Origin: JANMQK01 sp031370485
GTDB lineage: Bacteria; Acidobacteriota; Polarisedimenticolia; Gp22-AA2
Assembly (NCBI GenBank): GCA_031370485.1
Contig: JANMQK010000061.1
Location: forward strand, 1 to 10,429
Direction of reading: 5' to 3'
DNA: 10,429 nucleotides
The notes under the pieces were generated by a model. It was not told where the DNA came from. It ran no database searches and worked only from the letters and a program-made list of their open reading frames with translations. The translations under genes and the position numbers were made by a program. Shown piece after piece: positions 7,039 to 10,429 of the stretch (within the stretch, counting starts at the first letter, position 1; each line of letters opens with the position of its first letter).

Positions 7039-7170
7039 TCACCCTTTTCTATTCGACAGCTTGATAATGACAACGACCAGCAGGACCACCACGAGTACGC
7101 CGATCAGCGTATAGATCCATGTCCCGCCGCCCATCCAACCACTCATCCATCCATTGGCATGATTCATCAT
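7039..7170 (-). CDS. Small Met/Trp/Gly-rich membrane protein upstream of copB
   Basis: A 43-residue protein begins M-M-N-H-A-N-G-W-M-S and continues with a Gly/Trp/Met-rich segment, one strong transmembrane helix (about 18-37, rich in V/L/I) and a basic tail K-L-S-N-R-K-G. AGGAG lies four bases before the first ATG (7168-7170) and seven before the second (7165-7167); the second spacing is the more usual, which would give 42 residues. The stop lies 34 bases before copB, so co-transcription is likely. It resembles the N-terminal part of short SHOCT-type membrane proteins often seen beside metal-efflux genes, but the SHOCT helix itself is missing. The Met and His residues at the N-terminus could contact copper, which is inference. 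Its role is unknown. Confidence 0.65.
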   Translation of the reverse strand: MMNHANGWMSGWMGGGTWIYTLIGVLVVVLLVVVIIKLSNRKG

Positions 7171-7243
7171 AAGGCTCCTTTCGTTTCGCTGCGACCAACC
7201 CACCACCGGGCAATCCAGGCCTCGACCGGAGACAGACGTGTCA

Positions 7244-7327
7244 CTAGAAGTTGCCGCCCGGGGCCCTTGCAACCGTTTGCCGCAGGGCGGGCGCCCAGAA
7301 ATCGTCTCTGTTCTTCTTGATGTTCAT
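7244..7327 (-). CDS. Short hypothetical ORF overlapping a gene remnant
   Basis: A 27-codon frame starts M-N-I-K-K-N-R-D-D-F-W-A-P-A-L and ends G-G-N-F. Most codons end in G or C, and GGAG lies eight bases before the ATG. The ATG overlaps the TGA that closes the frame before it (ATGA). No homologue is recognised. It may be a real peptide, the end of a decayed gene, or chance. Confidence 0.25.
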   Translation of the reverse strand: MNIKKNRDDFWAPALRQTVARAPGGNF

Positions 7328-7515
7328 GGCACGATCTCCGCGTACGACGTGACCCCGACGTCGCGCGTGCGCAGGCCGTCCTTCGTGAGCGAGACCCGGC
7401 GGACTTTGGCGTCATCCTACCACGACACGATCACATGGAATCGGGTCGCGATCGCCTCATCGCGCCGGGTAAACTCCGCCCGGGCAGCGGATCGGCCGGT
7501 CGATAAACCTGACAT
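7324..7515 (-). pseudogene. Remnant of cyclic beta-1,2-glucan synthase (NdvB/GH94 type)
   Basis: The frame from 7515 reads R-A-E-F-T-R-R-D-E-A-I-A-T, then F-H-V-I-V-S-W, a TAG (7417-7419), then D-D-A-K-V-R-R-V-S-L-T and V-T-S-Y-A-E-I-V-P before TGA. This follows closely, from memory of the family, the sandwich domain of cyclic beta-1,2-glucan synthases, where D-R-A-E-F-x-R-R-D is followed by V-V-S-P-E-D-D-x-E-V-R-R-V and V-T-S-Y-A-E-I-V-L-A-P. The TAG falls where the family has Glu (CCG-GAG-GAT against TGG-TAG-GAT), so amber mutation of a once functional codon is plausible. A shifted frame just upstream, up to about 7531, gives A-T-P-E-S-H-V-R-F-I-D, which would fit the preceding family segment. 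The full enzyme has well over 2,000 residues, so under 3 percent survives here. I infer a dead fragment. No such gene is elsewhere in the window. Confidence 0.55.
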
Positions 7516-7690
7516 GCGATTCAGGGGTCGCCCGATTATCCCGCCAGCCCGGCCTCTCTAGAGTAATGGATGGACCAGACTGCAATGACCGCCCGTGGCT
7601 TCGATTGAGCGGGAGATAGCCCGGGCCCGAACCGTTCCCCGCTCAGCCGCTCCGGGAAACGAGGGCGCCTTCGAGGAAGGGAGAAAGCAG
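7516..7690. other. Non-coding upstream region of the CsbD gene
   Basis: No gene with coding character is seen, apart from the possible end of the glucan-synthase remnant at the left edge. An in-frame extension of the CsbD frame to 7595 exists but gives an Ala/Arg/Glu-rich N-terminus unlike the family. The promoter for CsbD should lie here; I find no convincing -35/-10 pair. Confidence 0.3.
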
Positions 7691-7870
7691 ATGAAAACGA
7701 GCACGAAGAATCAGATTAAGGGCAAGGTTCATGTAATCAAGGGCAAGGTCAAAGAAAGCGCCGGCAAGGTGACCAACAATCCCCGGCTGGAGGCCGAGGG
7801 TCAAATCGAACAGATCACCGGCAAAGTCCAGGAGAAGGTCGGCCAGATTGGAAAGGTGCTCGGAAAGTGA
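7691..7870 (+). CDS. CsbD-family stress-response protein
   Basis: A 59-residue, highly charged helical protein of the CsbD family (E. coli YjbJ, B. subtilis CsbD), small cytoplasmic proteins induced by general stress and of unknown mechanism. The repeated motif is visible: N-Q-I-K-G-K-V (7-13), I-K-G-K-V-K-E-S-A-G-K-V (16-27), then A-E-G-Q-I-E-Q-I-T-G-K-V-Q-E (35-48). The ATG at 7691 is preferred over the start at 7595 because GGAG lies seven bases upstream and the length then matches the family. The DUF3309-like gene follows 85 bases later on the same strand, and such small proteins often cluster in stress-related accessory regions. Confidence 0.88.
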   Translation: MKTSTKNQIKGKVHVIKGKVKESAGKVTNNPRLEAEGQIEQITGKVQEKVGQIGKVLGK

Positions 7871-7955
7871 GTGGGCCGGCTTCTGCATGTCGCACGATTT
7901 TTCGCTCGAGGAACTGACCCGCAAGGATCGAACTTGACCGTAAGGAGGAACCGAA

Positions 7956-8111
7956 ATGCTGCTGCTGATTATCATCTTAGTGCTGTTTTTTGGGTTCGGT
8001 GGGGGGTACTACGGCCATCGCCGCTGGGGCTATGGCGGGAGCGCGGGCATCGGGCTGGGCACCATACTGTTGATCCTGCTGCTGGTCCTCATGCTGGGGG
8101 GCTTGCGCTGA
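7956..8111 (+). CDS. Small membrane protein, DUF3309-like
   Basis: A 51-residue protein with two hydrophobic segments, about residues 1-13 (M-L-L-L-I-I-I-L-V-L-F-F-G) and 31-50 (G-I-G-L-G-T-I-L-L-I-L-L-L-V-L-M), joined by a glycine/aromatic linker Y-Y-G-H-R-R-W-G-Y-G-G-S. The linker and two-helix layout resemble the DUF3309 family of short membrane proteins. AGGAGG seven bases before the ATG is the best ribosome site in the window, so the protein is probably well translated. Function is unknown. It lies between CsbD and a convergent small membrane-protein gene. Confidence 0.75.
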   Translation: MLLLIIILVLFFGFGGGYYGHRRWGYGGSAGIGLGTILLILLLVLMLGGLR

Positions 8112-8164
8112 GGCGAAGCCCGACCGCTCCAAGGCCGACCGGGTTGTTCAGACCGGGCGCACGG

Positions 8165-8347
8165 CTAGCCGCGCCGGCGCCGCCGGCCACCCACAGGCGA
8201 GCCGTCAATCAACAGGGCGACCACGAGCCCGACGATGGGCCAGAGCGTCCACTGTCCGCCGTACCAGTGCTGGATGGCCGAGTACCACAGGAGCGTGGTC
8301 GGTAGAAAGACGAAGCCGAGGATCGGCCAATGGAGGATCGGCACCAT
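8165..8347 (-). CDS. Small two-helix membrane protein, hypothetical
   Basis: A 60-residue protein has two predicted membrane helices, about residues 7-22 (W-P-I-L-G-F-V-F-L-P-T-T-L-L-W-Y) and 34-48 (T-L-W-P-I-V-G-L-V-V-A-L-L-I-D), joined by a Trp/Gly loop (H-W-Y-G-G-Q-W). It ends in a basic tail of five arginines before the final Gly. The shape recalls short uncharacterised membrane proteins with P-T-T-L-L-W-Y-S and a terminal L-I-D. The ATG at 8347 has only a weak AAGG before it. The first 18 bases of the gene overlap the start of the divergent HAD fragment, so the native N-terminus may have been altered by a rearrangement. The frame continues upstream into the HAD gene, where it is a shadow. 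Confidence 0.55.
   Translation of the reverse strand: MVPILHWPILGFVFLPTTLLWYSAIQHWYGGQWTLWPIVGLVVALLIDGSPVGGRRRRRG
8318..8341. repeat. 9-bp direct repeat at the HAD/membrane-gene junction
   Basis: GAGGATCGG occurs at 8318-8326 and again at 8333-8341, a period of 15 bases. The second copy encodes E-D-R of the HAD fragment. The repeat lies at the boundary where the HAD homology starts, so it may mark a deletion or recombination joint. Confidence 0.5.
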
Positions 8348-8854
8348 TTGACCTTCGACACGTACGAGGAGGGGAAGCTCACGCTGGAAGAATACCTGGG
8401 CCGGGTGGTTTTCCACCGGAAGCGGCCGTTCACCCGGGCGCAGTTTCGGCGCTTCATGTTCGCGCAATCGAAACCCTACCCCAGGATGATCGATCTGGTG
8501 GCCCGGCTCAAGGCCCGGCACGGGCTGAAGGTCTCCGTGGTCAGCAACGAGGGGCGCGAGCTGAACGCGTACCGGATTCGAAAGTTCAGGCTGGACAGGG
8601 TTGTGGATTCATTCATCTCCTCCTGCTTCGTCCACGTCCGCAAGCCCGACGTGGATATCTTCCGGTTCGCCCTCGACATCGCCCAGGCGCCGGCCCGGAA
8701 GACGATCTATATCGAAAACACCCCGATGTTCGTCCAGGTCGCGGAGGGGATGGGGATTCGAAGCATTCTTCACACGGAATACCGCTCCACGTGCGCAAAG
8801 CTGGCCACGTTCGGGTTGCGGAATGACGGAGAGGGCCTCCATGAAACCAGGTGA
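8330..8854 (+). CDS. HAD-superfamily hydrolase, N-terminally truncated, probably inactive
   Basis: The 174-residue frame matches HAD-like phosphatases from the cap region on: R-H-H-L-T-F-D-T-Y-E-E-G-K-L (4-17), then motif II V-V-S-N-E-G-R-E (70-77), motif III R-K-P-D (104-107) and motif IV I-Y-I-E-N-T-P-M-F (126-134). Motif I, the D-x-D/G-x nucleophile loop found in the first 15 or so residues of the family, is absent, because the frame begins at the E-x-R-H-H segment that normally follows about 40 residues in. Motif IV, usually D-D, reads E-N. Without the nucleophile, phosphatase activity is not expected. The reading frame is otherwise intact. The stop overlaps the acetate kinase start by 14 bases, so translation may be coupled. 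An antisense small membrane gene occupies the place of the lost N-terminus. Confidence 0.72.
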   Translation: MEDRHHLTFDTYEEGKLTLEEYLGRVVFHRKRPFTRAQFRRFMFAQSKPYPRMIDLVARLKARHGLKVSVVSNEGRELNAYRIRKFRLDRVVDSFISSCFVHVRKPDVDIFRFALDIAQAPARKTIYIENTPMFVQVAEGMGIRSILHTEYRSTCAKLATFGLRNDGEGLHETR

Positions 8855-10034
8855 GCCGCGAATCCTGACGATTAACGGCGGCTCGTCGAGCATCAAGTTC
8901 GCGCTGTTCGAGGCCGGTGCCTCGCTCCGGCGGAGCTTCTCCGGAGAGCTTGAGCGGATCGGGCTGCCGGGGGCCACGTTCCGGGTGAAAGGCCTGAACC
9001 AGGCGGACAGCGTGTCGCGATCGGTGCAGGCGCCGGACCACGCGACGGCGGTGGGCGCTCTGATGGACTGGATCGAGGAACTCAGCGGGGGTGATGCCCC
9101 GGCCGCGGTGGGGCATCGCGTGGTCCATGGAGGGCCGAAGTACAGCGACCCGCGGCGCATCACTCCGGAACTCGTCCAGGAGCTGCGCCGGCTCGGTCCA
9201 CTCGATCCCGGGCATCTTCCGCAGGAGATCCTGTTGACCGAGGCCTTCCATCGCCGATTTCCCGACCTGCCCCAGGTGGCATGCTTCGATACGGCCTTTC
9301 ACCACGACCTTCCTCGCGTGGCCCGGTTGTTGCCGATCCCACGCCGCTACGAAGCGCAGGGGGTGCGGCGATACGGGTTTCACGGCTTGTCCTACGAGTT
9401 TCTGATGGGAGAACTGGCCCGCCTGACCGGAGCGCAAGCGGCGCAAGGACGGGTCATCCTGGCCCATCTTGGAAATGGCGCGAGCCTGGCGGCGGTGAGC
9501 GACGGCAAATCCGTGGACACGAGCATGAGTTTCACCCCGACGGGCGGGGTGCCGATGAGCACCCGCTCGGGCGATCTCGACCCCGGCCTGCTTTGGTACC
9601 TGGCGCACACCGAGGGTCTGGATGCCAATCAGTTGAACGAGATGGTCACGGCCCAGTCCGGGTTGCTCGGCGTGTCGGAGACCAGTTCCGACATGCGTGA
9701 CCTGCTGGGCCGGGAAACGCAGGATGCACGGGCTGCCGAAGCGGTCGCCCTGTTCTGCTACCAGGTCAAGAAATGGATCGGCGCATTCGCTGCTGCGCTG
9801 GGAGGGCTGGACACCCTGGTGTTCGCCGGTGGCGTCGGAGAGAACGCGCCCGTGGTCCGCGCCCGGATTTGCGATGGGTTGGGATTCCTCGGAATCGAAA
9901 TCGAAGAAAGTCGGAACGCCGCCAACGACGGCGTGATCTCAGCGCCGGCCGGCCGGGTGGCGGTCCGGGTGATTCACACGGACGAAGAACGCGTGATCGC
10001 CAGGGCGGTTTGCCGCGTTCTCAATCTCGGATAG
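8841..10034 (+). CDS. ackA: Acetate kinase
   Basis: A 397-residue acetate kinase, a full-length member of the ASKHA fold; it catalyses acetyl phosphate + ADP to acetate + ATP, reversibly, in the cytoplasm. Key residues seen are N12 in L-T-I-N-G-G-S-S-S-I-K-F, R93 in G-H-R-V-V-H-G-G, D150 in F-D-T-A-F-H, H181 in R-R-Y-G-F-H-G-L-S, R242 in M-S-T-R-S-G-D-L-D-P-G and E383 near the C-terminus; these correspond to the catalytic set of the Methanosarcina enzyme. G-N-G-A-S (211-215) and F-A-G-G-V-G-E-N (328-335) form nucleotide-binding loops. The family's usual M-G-T-R is M-S-T-R here. The ATG at 8841 is chosen over the upstream frame start at 8601 because the conserved N-terminus begins there, with GAGG six bases before. 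Phosphoketolase follows 18 bases after the stop, so the pair is an operon that turns sugar phosphates into acetate and ATP. Confidence 0.95.
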   Translation: MKPGEPRILTINGGSSSIKFALFEAGASLRRSFSGELERIGLPGATFRVKGLNQADSVSRSVQAPDHATAVGALMDWIEELSGGDAPAAVGHRVVHGGPKYSDPRRITPELVQELRRLGPLDPGHLPQEILLTEAFHRRFPDLPQVACFDTAFHHDLPRVARLLPIPRRYEAQGVRRYGFHGLSYEFLMGELARLTGAQAAQGRVILAHLGNGASLAAVSDGKSVDTSMSFTPTGGVPMSTRSGDLDPGLLWYLAHTEGLDANQLNEMVTAQSGLLGVSETSSDMRDLLGRETQDARAAEAVALFCYQVKKWIGAFAAALGGLDTLVFAGGVGENAPVVRARICDGLGFLGIEIEESRNAANDGVISAPAGRVAVRVIHTDEERVIARAVCRVLNLG

Positions 10035-10052
10035 ATTCGGGACACCTGAACC

Positions 10053-10429
10053 ATGAAAAACAAAACGCTCACCCCGGAACTGCTTCACAAGATGGACGCC
10101 TACTGGCGCGCCGCGAATTACCTGTCAGTCGGGCAGATTTATCTTTACGACAATCCGCTGCTGAAGAGGCCGCTGACCCTGGCGGATGTGAAGCACATGC
10201 TGCTGGGGCACTGGGGCACGACCCCCGGACAGAACTTCATCTACGTGCACTTGAACCGGGTCATCAAGAAGTACGACCTCGACATTATCTACGTTTCCGG
10301 ACCCGGACACGGCGGCCCGGCCGTCGTCGGCAATACCTATCTCGAGGGTACCTACAGCGAGATCTACCCGAATATCAGCCGGGATGAGGAGGGACTTAGG
10401 AAGCTCTTCATCCAGTTTTCGTTTCCAGG
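10053..10429 (+). CDS. xfp: Phosphoketolase (XFP), N-terminal part (cut by window edge)
   Basis: The first 125 residues of a thiamine-diphosphate-dependent phosphoketolase, which cleaves xylulose 5-phosphate (and in many members fructose 6-phosphate) with phosphate to acetyl phosphate plus glyceraldehyde 3-phosphate or erythrose 4-phosphate. Visible family signatures are Y-W-R-A-A-N-Y-L-S-V-G-Q-I-Y-L (17-31), G-H-W-G-T-T-P-G-Q-N-F (52-62), V-S-G-P-G-H-G-G-P-A (81-90) and F-S-F-P-G at the edge; the rest lies to the right. There is no strong Shine-Dalgarno before the ATG, and the 18-base gap suggests coupling to the upstream acetate kinase, which uses its product. Whether it prefers X5P or F6P cannot be told from this portion. 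Confidence 0.93.
   Translation, partial: MKNKTLTPELLHKMDAYWRAANYLSVGQIYLYDNPLLKRPLTLADVKHMLLGHWGTTPGQNFIYVHLNRVIKKYDLDIIYVSGPGHGGPAVVGNTYLEGTYSEIYPNISRDEEGLRKLFIQFSFP

Noticed and set aside
7887..7937. 16-codon frame between CsbD and the DUF3309-like gene (M-S-H-D-F-S-L-E-E-L)
   Set aside because: No good ribosome site and too short to tell from chance.
8173..8187. GCCGGC-GCC-GCCGGC inverted repeat
   Set aside because: It lies inside the Arg-rich C-terminal codons of the small membrane gene, so codon bias explains it; there is no T-run.
8613..9608. 331-codon minus-strand frame opposite acetate kinase
   Set aside because: Shadow of a fully conserved enzyme; no domain or ribosome site supports it.
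1..10429. tRNA, rRNA, CRISPR array, transposase or phage gene
   Set aside because: No cloverleaf, repeat-spacer pattern, rRNA motif or transposase/integrase motif was found on either strand.

Overview
The window is high-GC DNA from a Gram-negative (diderm) bacterium. The diderm call rests on an outer-membrane beta-barrel with a terminal Phe, two lipoproteins with clear lipoboxes, two periplasmic L,D-transpeptidases and a BON-domain protein. No phylum marker is present, so I do not name one. The gene content (phosphoketolase with acetate kinase, CsbD, DUF3309-like, DUF2934) would suit Proteobacteria, Acidobacteriota, Nitrospirota or a similar soil or water lineage. There are no RNA genes, CRISPR arrays or intact mobile elements.

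Positions 1-4161 form a minus-strand envelope block. In reading order it holds an outer-membrane beta-barrel protein (OMP), a YcbB-type lipoprotein L,D-transpeptidase, a YkuD_2-type L,D-transpeptidase, a BON-domain protein and an M48-type lipoprotein metalloprotease cut off by the window edge. A strong hairpin separates the OMP from the first transpeptidase. A promoter-like TTGACG-N17-TACAGT precedes the BON gene, whose signal peptide lies in a different frame from its BON domains.

Positions 4162-4871 hold no intact gene, only two apparent gene fossils: a plus-strand coding-like fragment and the end of a cyclic-nucleotide-binding domain. Positions 4872-7170 are a minus-strand metal-export unit: a small Met/Trp/Gly-rich membrane protein, then a CopB-type P1B ATPase carrying an N-terminal DUF2934-like segment and a His-rich stretch. 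One sampled line of the ATPase gene is less GC-rich than one from the envelope block, which hints at separate ancestry.

Positions 7244-7531 contain a decayed fragment that I read as part of a cyclic beta-1,2-glucan synthase (NdvB/GH94 type), with one in-frame amber stop. A plus-strand stress and carbon block follows: CsbD, a DUF3309-like small membrane protein, a HAD-like protein lacking its catalytic N-terminus, acetate kinase, and the start of phosphoketolase. A small membrane-protein gene is antisense between them. Phosphoketolase makes acetyl phosphate from sugar phosphates and acetate kinase converts it to acetate plus ATP, so the last two genes form a pathway unit. The region looks like accessory DNA with several deletion scars rather than one new system.
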